Shown here one piece after another: positions 1 to 6,786 of a stretch of DNA of 8,812 nucleotides. The position numbers were made by a program, and so were the translations under genes. Position 1 is the stretch's first letter, and every line of letters begins with the position of its first letter. The stretch lies in NCBI GenBank assembly GCA_938033975.1, contig CALHKJ010000397.1:1-8812 (forward strand), read 5' to 3'. This DNA is from an uncultured Saprospiraceae bacterium. GTDB taxonomy: Bacteria; Bacteroidota; Bacteroidia; Chitinophagales; Saprospiraceae. The notes below the pieces were generated by a model that searched no databases, was not told the DNA's origin, and saw only the letters and a program-made list of their open reading frames with translations.

Positions 1-153
1 CAATGGGAATACTCTAAGTGGGTAGGACTTAATACAGATGTAACTCTTCAAAATATAGTTATTGACAATTATCTTTTTGGTGTTGTATCTGTTGGAAAAG
101 ATGGTAATGAAAGCCTAATCGTATATCCAAAAACATTAATCCCAAGGAGATAA
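1..153 (+). CDS. C-terminal end of a probable M28-type zinc peptidase (partial)
   Basis: Frame 1 is open from the window edge to a TAA at 151-153, giving the last 50 residues of a protein whose start lies outside. The tail contains NYLFGVVSVGKDGNESL followed by IVYPKTLIPRR. From memory, this resembles the fibronectin-like C-terminal tail (DNYxFGVxxVDKDGxxS) found on many Bacteroidota M28-family metallopeptidases, which are usually exported aminopeptidases. The catalytic metal-binding part is not in the window, so the peptidase call rests on the tail alone. Any other secreted protein ending in an FN3-like domain is an alternative. The stop is 4 bp before the next ATG, so the gene is probably cotranscribed with the S4 and DUF92 genes. 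Confidence 0.5.
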   Translation, partial: QWEYSKWVGLNTDVTLQNIVIDNYLFGVVSVGKDGNESLIVYPKTLIPRR

Positions 154-157
154 TTAC

Positions 158-379
158 ATGAATAACAACACAATAAAATTCGAACTAAAAGACCAAGAAT
201 ATATACAACTAAACAACTTATTAAAATTTTTAGATTTGGTGAACTCTGGAGGTGAGGCAAAAATGAGAATTCAAAATGAAGAGGTTATTGTAGATGGCCA
301 AGTCGAATTAAGAGTAAGAAATAAATTACGAAAAGGAGCAGTAGTTGAATTCGCTGGGAAAATAGTCCATGTAATTTAA
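158..379 (+). CDS. small S4-domain RNA-binding protein (YbcJ/YaaA-like)
   Basis: The 73-residue protein is essentially one S4 RNA-binding fold. It has an N-terminal strand and helix (FELKDQEYIQLNNLLKFLDL, residues 8-27), then SGGEAKMRI (residues 30-38) and VIVDGQVELRVRNKL (residues 44-58). These match the family pattern of a small residue, GGEAK, then V.VNGEVE.R...KL..GD. Single-domain S4 proteins of this type are thought to bind structured RNA, but their cellular target is not well defined. The start is well supported: AGGAGA at 145-150 lies 7 nt before the ATG. This is notable because most other genes here lack a Shine-Dalgarno sequence. The gene sits between the putative peptidase (4 bp upstream) and DUF92 (4 bp downstream), which suggests an operon. 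There is no transmembrane segment, so the protein is cytoplasmic. Confidence 0.85.
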   Translation: MNNNTIKFELKDQEYIQLNNLLKFLDLVNSGGEAKMRIQNEEVIVDGQVELRVRNKLRKGAVVEFAGKIVHVI

Positions 380-383
380 TGCT

Positions 384-1169
384 ATGTTTCCCTCAGAAAT
401 CAATCAAATATTTTTACGAGTCTCATCTTTTGATTCTAGCTTTTCTTTAATATTCTGCCTGATTCTTTGTTTGTTATTTTCCTATCCTGCAACACAACGA
501 AAGTGGTTGACCCTAGCCGCTGTAGCTACTACTGCCATCATAGCGGTATTCTTTGTTGTAAAGCTTGGACTAGGTATTCTACTCTACCCTTTCATTTTTG
601 CCTTGATTGGTAGTATACTCTCGACAAAAAAGCAAAGTTTAAAAGAAAAAAATGGAAGAACATCAAAACAAGTTCTTGCCAATTCGATAGTTGCACTCAT
701 TGTTGTTATTTTAATCCCTAATAAAGAAATCGCAATACCTTTGGTGATTTTTGTGTTTTCTATTGCCCTTGCAGATACGATGAGTAGTGAAATTGGAAAG
801 AAATACAGAGGAATCAATTATGATATTGTAAGCTTTAGGCAAATAAATCATGGACTATCAGGTGGCATCAGTCTAGCTGGGACATTAGCTGGTTTGGTGG
901 GTAGTTGTTTGATGGCTTTAGCAGCTATGCTCTATTCGTTAAACCTATATTTTGGTATTTACGTTTGTATTATTGGCTTTTTAGGAATGCTTTTGGATAG
1001 TATTATTGGGAGCCTAGCTCAAGGCAAATATTTGATAGATAATCAAGTGAAGGAGTATGGACCAAAGGAAAATCTTGTAAAAGGTTTACACTTTTTTGAT
1101 AATGAAATGACCAACTTTATCAGCATACTTTTGACAATCCTAACAGTATATTTGGTATTTGCACCTTAG
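384..1169 (+). CDS. DUF92 family integral membrane protein
   Basis: This is a 261-residue polytopic membrane protein with about six or seven hydrophobic segments. The DUF92 landmarks are in order: GRTSKQVLAN (91-100), ALADTMSSEIGK (128-139), GLSGGISLAGTLAG (157-170), GMLLDSIIGS (201-210) and NEMTNF (240-245). Length and motif order fit a complete member. DUF92 includes eukaryotic TMEM19 and the plant/cyanobacterial protein VTE6, which is described as a phytyl-phosphate kinase. Acidic and glycine-rich motifs between helices would suit a CTP-dependent isoprenoid-phosphate kinase in the membrane. That substrate assignment is inference for this bacterium, which has no visible chlorophyll or tocopherol context. 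The ATG lies 4 bp after the S4 gene stop with no separate ribosome-binding site, suggesting coupled translation. It converges with the minus-strand gene, leaving a 14-bp gap with no recognisable terminator. Confidence 0.88.
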   Translation: MFPSEINQIFLRVSSFDSSFSLIFCLILCLLFSYPATQRKWLTLAAVATTAIIAVFFVVKLGLGILLYPFIFALIGSILSTKKQSLKEKNGRTSKQVLANSIVALIVVILIPNKEIAIPLVIFVFSIALADTMSSEIGKKYRGINYDIVSFRQINHGLSGGISLAGTLAGLVGSCLMALAAMLYSLNLYFGIYVCIIGFLGMLLDSIIGSLAQGKYLIDNQVKEYGPKENLVKGLHFFDNEMTNFISILLTILTVYLVFAP

Positions 1170-1183
1170 TAAAATATGCTTAA

Positions 1184-2038
1184 CTATCGCTTCCAAATCA
1201 GGTCAGGTACCTCTCTATTTTTTTCAATGATACCTGCTAATTTTAAATGATAAATTACGTTTTTAATCATCTTATCATTAACCCATCCATGCATTGCCCA
1301 TTCTGTTGAATAATACCAACGCTCAACATCTTCAATTTCGAGTTTGTATCGTTCGCTGACGGTATGAACTGTCGTGTCATTTTGCATAAAATTATCCACA
1401 CTATCATGAATAGTCCTGAGCATTCGTATGATGTTTTCTGGTTGCTCAGCTAATATTTTATCTGTAGCTGCTACAACAAAGCAAGGCCATGGAGTGAGAT
1501 ATTCTCCAACTCTTTTTAAAAGGCCTTTATCAACATATGGTTTGGTTGTAAACTTCTCCCAATAAAAGACATCCGAACTATTACTGCCTAAGGAATCAAG
1601 TGCCCCACTAAGGTTTTTAATAATTTCAAATTGCTCTTGCTTTAGAGTCTTTCCTTGAGAATTTGCATCGACAATCGCCATCAAATGCGACCCTGAGCCA
1701 TACCTGCTTATGGCATAAGTCTTATCAAATATCTCTTCGTAAGAATTGAGCTCATTATTGATCCCAGTATGCACTCCCCATGTGAGTGGAGTATTTACAT
1801 AAACGCTTATAATTTTAGAAGGATTTCCTTTTATTATATCACTGATAATACCTTCGGTCAATAAGATGCAAACGTCAATTTCATCTTCCCTCAAAGCTTT
1901 AGTCATTTGTCCAGTCCCTCCCTTAAACGTCGTCCACTCAATATCTAGACCTCTTGCTTCAAACTCACCCTCTTCAATGGCCAAATGTATTGGCAAATTA
2001 AAATGTTCAGGAACACCACCAATTCTTATCTTATTCAT
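1184..2038 (-). CDS. cytoplasmic solute-binding-fold protein, Ca3427-like (PBP type 2)
   Basis: This 284-residue protein has the two-lobed type 2 periplasmic-binding fold of the NMT1/THI5-like group. It begins directly with a beta strand, MNKIRIGGVPEHFNLP, and has no signal peptide or lipobox. Key motifs are GGVPEHFNLP (7-16), FKGGTGQM (38-45), SRYGSGSHLMA (111-121), PWPCFV (183-188) and WYYSTEW (242-248). This pattern matches my recollection of the family defined by Candida albicans Ca3427, whose structure has a periplasmic-binding fold but whose ligand is unknown. Absence of an export signal and of adjacent ABC permease or ATPase genes argues against a transporter role. By analogy with MqnA/MqnD and THI5, an intracellular enzyme or ligand sensor is possible, but the function is unassigned. 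The gene is transcribed alone, divergent from the sensor kinase and convergent with DUF92. Confidence 0.75.
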   Translation of the reverse strand: MNKIRIGGVPEHFNLPIHLAIEEGEFEARGLDIEWTTFKGGTGQMTKALREDEIDVCILLTEGIISDIIKGNPSKIISVYVNTPLTWGVHTGINNELNSYEEIFDKTYAISRYGSGSHLMAIVDANSQGKTLKQEQFEIIKNLSGALDSLGSNSSDVFYWEKFTTKPYVDKGLLKRVGEYLTPWPCFVVAATDKILAEQPENIIRMLRTIHDSVDNFMQNDTTVHTVSERYKLEIEDVERWYYSTEWAMHGWVNDKMIKNVIYHLKLAGIIEKNREVPDLIWKR

Positions 2039-2312
2039 ATTAAATATTTACCCCAAATATACAACGCAAAGCTAAATCCATATCTGACAAACAGTACAAA
2101 TAATAATATTAACTATATAATATATTGGCATCATTGTTTGTAAGATTCAGGACATCTTTTTCGCTCTATTATGATTACTTTTCACACTATTCTGAAGGCA
2201 CAACAATGAATAATGTAAGCTATTTGACAACTATTTTTAAAGTTACGTTGAGGGAGCAACCGTTTGGAATGATTAATGTTTATCTATATATTATTATATA
2301 GGAACAACAAGG
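2039..2312. other. divergent intergenic region between the Ca3427-like gene and the sensor kinase
   Basis: This 274-bp AT-rich region must carry promoters for both flanking genes. On the plus strand, TTTG at 2223-2226 followed after 17 bp by TACGTTGA (2244-2251) is a weak match to the Bacteroidota -33/-7 pair for the kinase. A second TTTG at 2263-2266 has no good -7 partner. No Shine-Dalgarno sequence precedes the GTG at 2313. A stop-free frame (2113-2301) contains a 31-codon ATG-initiated ORF at 2206-2301, which I do not consider a demonstrated gene. No strong hairpin or terminator was seen. Confidence 0.4.
2054..2061 (-). promoter_or_regulatory. candidate -7 box (TAnnTTTG type) for the Ca3427-like gene
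   Basis: On the minus strand this reads TATATTTG, an exact match to the Bacteroidota primary-sigma -7 consensus TAnnTTTG. It lies 15 bp upstream of the ATG at 2038, implying a leader of only about 10 nt. A TTTG suitable for the -33 element occurs at 2088-2091 (minus strand), but its spacing of 26 bp is longer than the usual 17-23. The assignment is therefore plausible but not secure. Confidence 0.35.
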
Positions 2313-5300
2313 GTGATTAAAGTTTTATCTACAAATCGAGTAGCTTTTATATTGACCATGAAGTGCATTGTCTTTTCTAGCCTACTTATTGCCCAAAATA
2401 ATGCACCATTTGTAAGTTTTACGAATTTAAAGACAGAACAAGGTCTTGCCAATAATCATATTAGTGCGATTACGCAGGACTCTTTTGGATTTATTTGGGT
2501 AGGTACCACAAGCGGACTTTGTCGATATGATTCCAAGGAAGAATTTACAACTTTTACAAAAGCAAATTCTGGACTAAAAAGCAATAACATTAGAGCATTA
2601 CTTACTGATTCTAAAAATCAATTATGGATTGGGACAAGGCTTGGTGGATTATCTTGTTTTAATCAATCAACTGGTGTTTGGAAAACTTATATGCACAATT
2701 CTGATGATCCTAATTCACTTTCTGATAATGAGGTTTTAACCATCATAGAAGATAAGAAAGGCCGAATATGGGTTGGAACTGAAAATGGAATCAACCTATA
2801 CTTAAAAGAAACTGATAATTTTGTTTCATGGTCTGAAGTTAAAGGAGACCCTAATGCACTTCCCGGAACTGCGATACTTGATATTCATGAAGATAACAGA
2901 GGCTTCATCTGGGTTGGTCTATGGGACGGCGGCCTGAATCTCATCCTAAATTCAGACCATGATGATTACAGCAACTATAGCTTTAGAAATTTCAGACTAA
3001 ATGGAAATATCTCTGCAGATAATGTATGGAAAATCACGAATGATAATAAAGGTCATCTCTGGATTGGTACGCATGGAGGAGGATTATTTTCAGTAAAAAT
3101 TCCAGATGCGGCCAGCAATTCTTCTGATGTTCAAGAATGGAATTTAAAAGAATATACTTTTAATGTTATTAATTCAAATCTAGGAAGTCAAACCATAGAT
3201 GAAATTTTGATAGACCAACTTGGAGACTTTTGGTTTGGCACAACAGCTGGAATATTCCATATTTCAAAAAAATCAGTAGATCTAATACACACTGATGAAT
3301 TTGAAGCATCCAATGTGAATTTCATTTGCTACAAACACGAACTTGAAAATCAAGAAAGTTTAGGTAATAACGTCATTAATTGCTTGCTTCAAAGCAATGA
3401 AGGATTAATTTGGGTTGGAACCATTAGCGGTCTTTCTCATTTTAAAAACGGCGAGAAAAGGGTTGAGTTTTATAATTTACCACTATTAAATAAACATCAC
3501 AATCTCAATAGTAACATTATTATAAAGGAGGGAAGTATCTGGATGACTGCTGGACCGGAAGGCTTAATACAATTCTCTATACCTGACTTAGAAGAGAAAA
3601 AAATTAAAATACCAGGGCTCGAAAAAGGCACAAGCTTTTATTCTATGTGTTCTCCTGAAAAAGAAATTTTTCTTATTGCAACAAACAAAGGAATAGTTGA
3701 ATTCAATTATGTAACTGGCACATCAATAGTCTACCCTGCTTCAAATAAAATCTTGAAGGAAACCAATAATTTATTTTCAAGAAATGTTTTTCAAGACTCA
3801 AAAGGCCTAATCTATCTATCAACAGAATACAAGCTTGTTACCTTTGATAAAAATACCAAAAAATACCAAATACATAACTCTGATAGAGATGATGAAGAAT
3901 CTATTTCAGATCTGTCTTTAAATCAAATAATAGAAGATTCCAAGGGTACAATTTGGTTGTCAACCTACAGAGGCCTAAATAAAATAACAGGTAAAAAAGG
4001 AGATAAAATCATCTTCAAACGATATTTAAACACTATATCCGGAGACAAGATTAATTTTAAATCCAATCAAATTATTTCCTTAGCTGAAGTCAATAAAATA
4101 TTGTACATCGGAACGACCAATGGATTTACTTGTATAAATCTTGAAACTGAAGAACAAGTACTTAATGAAATTTCAAAATTTGAGGGCTTTGTAGTAAGCA
4201 TTGAAAAAGATGAAAATAACAACTTGTGGTTTAGTACCATGAATGGTGTAAATTTTTATAATACAACAACCAATACACTTACAAAACTTGGTAAAGGTGA
4301 TGGTTTTTATGATAGAGCATTTAGATTAATGACAAGCAATACAGGAGATGATGGATACCTTTATTTTGCAAGCCATTTGGGTATCTACAGAATCAATCCT
4401 AACTTTTCGAATTCAATTGCCGCTCCGCCTCCAGTCTACATTACTGAAGCTAAAACAATTAACAACAAATCTCAAAAAATAATCAATCTATCCAATGTTC
4501 AAGAAATAACACTAGACCCAAACAACTATTATTTAGAATTAAAGTTTGTTGGTCTTAATTATGATAGAATTGAAGAAACAAAATATTCTTATAAATTAGA
4601 AGGACTTGATGACGATTGGTTTTATACCGACAAATTAACTTCAGCAGTTTACACTAATCTTGAGCCTGGAGATTATATTTTTAAAGCAAAAGCAGCAAAC
4701 CATCAAGGTGTTTGGAATGAGGACGGAAATGAAATTAAAATATCAAAAAAAGCTTTCATTAGTGAAACTATTTGGTTCAAGACATTATTAGCTCTTGCAA
4801 TGATTACGTTGGTCTGGTTTCTAATATATTTGTATGTAAAAAATATCAAGAAAAATAACCAAGCACTCCAAGATTTCAACAACAACCTTAATAAAGAAAT
4901 CGAAGAAAGAATGAAGGTAGAGAAAGACCTTCTTCAATCAAACCAAGATTTAAAACAGTTTGCATATAGTGCATCACATGACTTACAAGAACCTTTAAGA
5001 AATATTGGAAATGCAGTAGGACTTTTAAAAAGGAAAAATGAATTTGATGAAAAGTCAAATGAATACGTGGAAATTGCTGTAGGAGGTGTAAAAAGAATGT
5101 CTTCTTTAATCCAAAACTTATTGGACTATGCAAAAACAGGAGCGCATGACCAATATTTAGAAAGCACCAACCTAAATACTGTTGTAAAAGATAAATTAAA
5201 AGGTCTTAAAACCCTGATTGAAGAAAAAAATGCTACAATTAGAATAAAAGAATTACCTACTATTAACTGTGAGAGCAACCAAATCGGTGTTGTATTTTTT

Positions 5301-5615
5301 AATTTAATCAATAATGCCATCAAGTTTAATGACAAGGCCAATCCTGAAATTGAAATAGGGAGTTCCATCAATAGCCCATCTGGAAAGTGGCAATTTTATG
5401 TAAAAGATAATGGTAAAGGAATCCCTCCTGAATACCAAAATAGGATTTTTGAAATGTTTACGCGTTTGGAAAACAAACGTGAATACAAGGGAACGGGAAT
5501 TGGACTTACCTTATGTCAAAAAATAATCACACGGCATGGTGGGACAATTTGGGTTTCTTCAACTCCTAAGGAGGGGTCGACCTTCTTTTTCACTATAAAT
5601 AAAGAACTTGCCTAA
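2313..5615 (+). CDS. two-component sensor histidine kinase with double beta-propeller and Y_Y_Y sensor
   Basis: This 1100-residue inner-membrane sensor kinase starts at GTG 2313, which gives a signal sequence (basic n-region, hydrophobic stretch near residues 11-27). An ATG at 2358 would cut that stretch. The extracytoplasmic part has fourteen regulator-propeller repeats of the form D..G.(I/L)W(V/I)GT..GL. Aromatic anchors lie at residues 62, 105, 153, 200, 250, 307, 367, 410, 453, 501, 548, 598, 639 and 684, fitting two seven-bladed propellers. A Y_Y_Y domain follows (about 726-815), then one transmembrane helix (about 824-846) and a coiled coil (about 848-885). The kinase core has phospho-acceptor His889 in ASHDLQEPLR, the N-box NLINNAIKF with Asn1001, the G1 box DNGKGI (1032-1037), the F-box IFEMFTRL and the G2 box GTGIGL (1060-1065). 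All catalytic motifs look intact. There is no receiver or AraC domain, so it is not a one-piece hybrid HTCS. No response regulator lies within the window, so partner and signal are unknown. Confidence 0.93.
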   Translation: MIKVLSTNRVAFILTMKCIVFSSLLIAQNNAPFVSFTNLKTEQGLANNHISAITQDSFGFIWVGTTSGLCRYDSKEEFTTFTKANSGLKSNNIRALLTDSKNQLWIGTRLGGLSCFNQSTGVWKTYMHNSDDPNSLSDNEVLTIIEDKKGRIWVGTENGINLYLKETDNFVSWSEVKGDPNALPGTAILDIHEDNRGFIWVGLWDGGLNLILNSDHDDYSNYSFRNFRLNGNISADNVWKITNDNKGHLWIGTHGGGLFSVKIPDAASNSSDVQEWNLKEYTFNVINSNLGSQTIDEILIDQLGDFWFGTTAGIFHISKKSVDLIHTDEFEASNVNFICYKHELENQESLGNNVINCLLQSNEGLIWVGTISGLSHFKNGEKRVEFYNLPLLNKHHNLNSNIIIKEGSIWMTAGPEGLIQFSIPDLEEKKIKIPGLEKGTSFYSMCSPEKEIFLIATNKGIVEFNYVTGTSIVYPASNKILKETNNLFSRNVFQDSKGLIYLSTEYKLVTFDKNTKKYQIHNSDRDDEESISDLSLNQIIEDSKGTIWLSTYRGLNKITGKKGDKIIFKRYLNTISGDKINFKSNQIISLAEVNKILYIGTTNGFTCINLETEEQVLNEISKFEGFVVSIEKDENNNLWFSTMNGVNFYNTTTNTLTKLGKGDGFYDRAFRLMTSNTGDDGYLYFASHLGIYRINPNFSNSIAAPPPVYITEAKTINNKSQKIINLSNVQEITLDPNNYYLELKFVGLNYDRIEETKYSYKLEGLDDDWFYTDKLTSAVYTNLEPGDYIFKAKAANHQGVWNEDGNEIKISKKAFISETIWFKTLLALAMITLVWFLIYLYVKNIKKNNQALQDFNNNLNKEIEERMKVEKDLLQSNQDLKQFAYSASHDLQEPLRNIGNAVGLLKRKNEFDEKSNEYVEIAVGGVKRMSSLIQNLLDYAKTGAHDQYLESTNLNTVVKDKLKGLKTLIEEKNATIRIKELPTINCESNQIGVVFFNLINNAIKFNDKANPEIEIGSSINSPSGKWQFYVKDNGKGIPPEYQNRIFEMFTRLENKREYKGTGIGLTLCQKIITRHGGTIWVSSTPKEGSTFFFTINKELA

Positions 5616-5760
5616 AACTCTCAGGCTAAAGCAGCGTTTTTTCAAAAAATTTCGTTAAAATTTATAAAATTCTGAAAAAATATTTTGCAAAAAAATATTC
5701 CAGTATTTATTTTCGCAATGTAATATTTATATCAAATACTAAATATTTTGAGTATGTTTC

Positions 5761-5780
5761 AAGTAAAACCTGTTTTACTT
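5761..5780. repeat. 20-bp near-palindrome (9-bp perfect arms)
   Basis: AAGTAAAAC (5761-5769) is separated by two bases, CT, from its exact reverse complement GTTTTACTT (5772-5780). The very short spacer makes an RNA hairpin possible only with the closing C-G pair opened to a four-base loop. A dimeric protein-binding site in DNA is an equally good reading. There is no following T-run, so it is not a standard terminator. Confidence 0.6.
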
Positions 5781-5855
5781 CAAGCCGCCTCGAGACATTC
5801 AGAGCACGTTTGGAGTAAGTTATTATACCTCAACAATGGGAACCCCTTTTCCCAG

Positions 5856-5890
5856 ATAGTACTTAAAGAATAAATCTGTTTAAGTACTAT
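5856..5890. repeat. 12-bp perfect inverted repeat, hairpin-forming, 11-nt loop
   Basis: ATAGTACTTAAA (5856-5867) and its exact reverse complement TTTAAGTACTAT (5879-5890) flank an 11-nt spacer. It is immediately preceded by another dyad, TGGGAA/TTCCCA with a 6-nt loop (5837-5854). It is followed by the 12-bp perfect palindrome TTTCTATAGAAA (5894-5905). The stem is AT-rich and not followed by a U-tract, so it does not look like an intrinsic terminator. It could be an RNA structure in the leader of the downstream gene, a small RNA, or operator sites. Confidence 0.7.
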
Positions 5891-5996
5891 TACTTTCTAT
5901 AGAAATCTTTGTTCAACTAAGCTTTAGGGCAAAAATCTCTATTGGAATCTACTCATATTCACTTGTTTATTAAATCTTTAAATCAATAAATTTATT

Positions 5997-6380
5997 ATGA
6001 AAAGTATTTTTAATTTATCTCTAATTCTAACCTTTGTTTTCTGTGCTCAAGGTTTATTCGCACAGGCGGATGCACCTTCTGTGAAGTCCACAGATGTTAT
6101 AGCTGAAAAAGCTGAAGAATCAAAGGATGAATCAGAAATCTTTAAAACTTATACATGGCTATCAGAAATAGTTAATGTAGAAAAATGCACAGGAACAAAA
6201 GTTTCACTTAGATCAAGTTCTAAAAATAGTGTACACAAGTACATTTTGGTAGAGCAAGCAGATGGATCTAAGGTTATGTACAATGCGAAAGGCGAAAGAT
6301 ATTGTACAGATTCTAAAAAACTAAATTGCGTAGATTTTTATGAATTAGATAAAGAAGAGGATTCATTTGAATGCAAATAA
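5997..6380 (+). CDS. small secreted four-cysteine protein, function unknown
   Basis: This 127-residue protein has a clear Sec signal peptide (MKSIFNLSLILTFVFCAQ, then GLFA with likely cleavage after Ala22). Cys16 lies in the hydrophobic core and does not form a lipobox. Next comes an acidic, low-complexity linker (about 23-48), then a compact domain opening with YTWL (Trp54). The mature protein has four cysteines, Cys64, Cys103, Cys111 and Cys126, with spacing that would allow two disulfides, the last being the penultimate residue. The pattern WL...V....C.G..V, then V.YN..G..YC......NC...Y.L.....EC, resembles a short module I associate with secreted proteins of Saprospiraceae-type bacteria. 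I know of no assigned function. It is transcribed alone: an inverted-repeat-rich region precedes it and a strong terminator follows. There is no Shine-Dalgarno sequence before the ATG. Confidence 0.8.
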   Translation: MKSIFNLSLILTFVFCAQGLFAQADAPSVKSTDVIAEKAEESKDESEIFKTYTWLSEIVNVEKCTGTKVSLRSSSKNSVHKYILVEQADGSKVMYNAKGERYCTDSKKLNCVDFYELDKEEDSFECK

Positions 6381-6400
6381 AATATTGAAGTTTTAACAAT

Positions 6401-6438
6401 AAAAACCCAAGTCTATAGTAGGCTTGGGTTTTTTATTT
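6401..6438 (+). terminator. intrinsic (Rho-independent) terminator after the secreted protein gene
   Basis: The left arm AAAAACCCAAGTC (6401-6413) pairs with GGCTTGGGTTTTT (6421-6433) across a 7-nt loop, with one G-U wobble. The right arm runs into six Ts (6429-6434), followed by ATTTTA. It starts 20 bp after the stop codon at 6380 and separates this gene from the DUF2087 cluster. Its run of As on the left means it could also work on the minus strand, but no minus-strand gene ends here. Confidence 0.92.
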
Positions 6439-6505
6439 TATATCAATTCATTAAAAACTAAGCATATCATCGTCCAAAAGGATAACTTTATAATAAACTT
6501 GAAAA

Positions 6506-6775
6506 ATGGAAAATAAAATTTCCTTAGATGGTTACCTTGACGAAGATGGAAGATTTGAAAGGCTTCCTGGCAAAAAACAAAAAAAGAAGCTAGATGCAAT
6601 GCTTCTAGAATTGTCTAAAAAATTTGAACAGGGCAAGATATATTCAGAATCACAAATAAATGATATCCTTAATCAACAGCACAGTTTTAATGACCCTGCC
6701 ACATTAAGACGTCTGTTGTTTGGTACAAATATTCTGAACAGAACTATCGATGGAAAAGAGTATTGGTTAAACTAA
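6506..6775 (+). CDS. DUF2087 domain protein
   Basis: The 89-residue cytoplasmic protein is almost entirely a DUF2087 domain. Recognisable elements are an LDEDGRFERLPGKKQKKK start (residues 11-28), FEQGKIYSESQINDIL (40-55) and FNDPATLRRLLF (61-72). The C-terminal part is ILNRTIDGKEYW (76-87). The family is a small winged-helix-like module, often found alone or fused to HTH domains in transcriptional regulators. A nucleic-acid-binding role is plausible, but no target is known. The usual basic LP.K.KK segment and the LRR..F helix are both present, so the protein looks intact. No Shine-Dalgarno sequence precedes the ATG. TAACTTTA (6483-6490) is one base off a Bacteroidota -7 box, but no well-spaced -33 element was found. 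The 3' end abuts, or with a TTG start overlaps, the PA14-OmpA gene. Confidence 0.88.
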   Translation: MENKISLDGYLDEDGRFERLPGKKQKKKLDAMLLELSKKFEQGKIYSESQINDILNQQHSFNDPATLRRLLFGTNILNRTIDGKEYWLN

Positions 6776-6786
6776 ATTGCGCCAAA

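Larger units (their letters stand above)
5616..5996. other. 381-bp AT-rich intergenic region with clustered inverted repeats
   Basis: No open reading frame of credible length is present on either strand. The first 130 bp are A- and T-run rich and include a weak dyad, AATATTTT/AAAATATT at 5679-5699. The second half holds several perfect dyads (5761-5780, 5837-5854, 5856-5890, 5894-5905), listed separately where strong. The kinase transcript must end somewhere here, but no classic GC-rich hairpin plus T-run was found. A six-T run after the stop (near 5638) has only a 3-bp potential stem before it. The region also serves as the upstream region of the secreted protein at 5997. No clear TAnnTTTG promoter element was found. 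Confidence 0.6.

Noticed and set aside
1170..1183. Shared bidirectional terminator between DUF92 and the Ca3427-like gene
   Set aside because: The gap is only 14 bp and no stable hairpin could be drawn in it or across the gene ends.
4703..5371. Three minus-strand ORFs of 60-81 codons inside the kinase gene
   Set aside because: They are antisense shadows of the transmembrane, HisKA and ATPase regions, which have intact, recognisable motifs on the plus strand.
5616..5660. Possible terminator for the sensor kinase (GCT/AGC stem before a six-T run)
   Set aside because: The stem is only about 3 bp and the following sequence is a general A/T-rich stretch, so it cannot be told from chance.
5836..5859. 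Seven-codon ORF (ATG GGA ACC ... TAG) in the inverted-repeat region
   Set aside because: It is too short, lacks a ribosome-binding site, and is explained by the TGGGAA/TTCCCA dyad it spans.
5750..5910. 6S, SRP or other known structured RNA
   Set aside because: The region has hairpins, but I could not match the overall layout or conserved loop sequences to any of these families.
5904..5911. AATCTTTG as a -7 promoter element for the secreted protein
   Set aside because: It misses the first base of TAnnTTTG and has no TTG at a suitable distance upstream.
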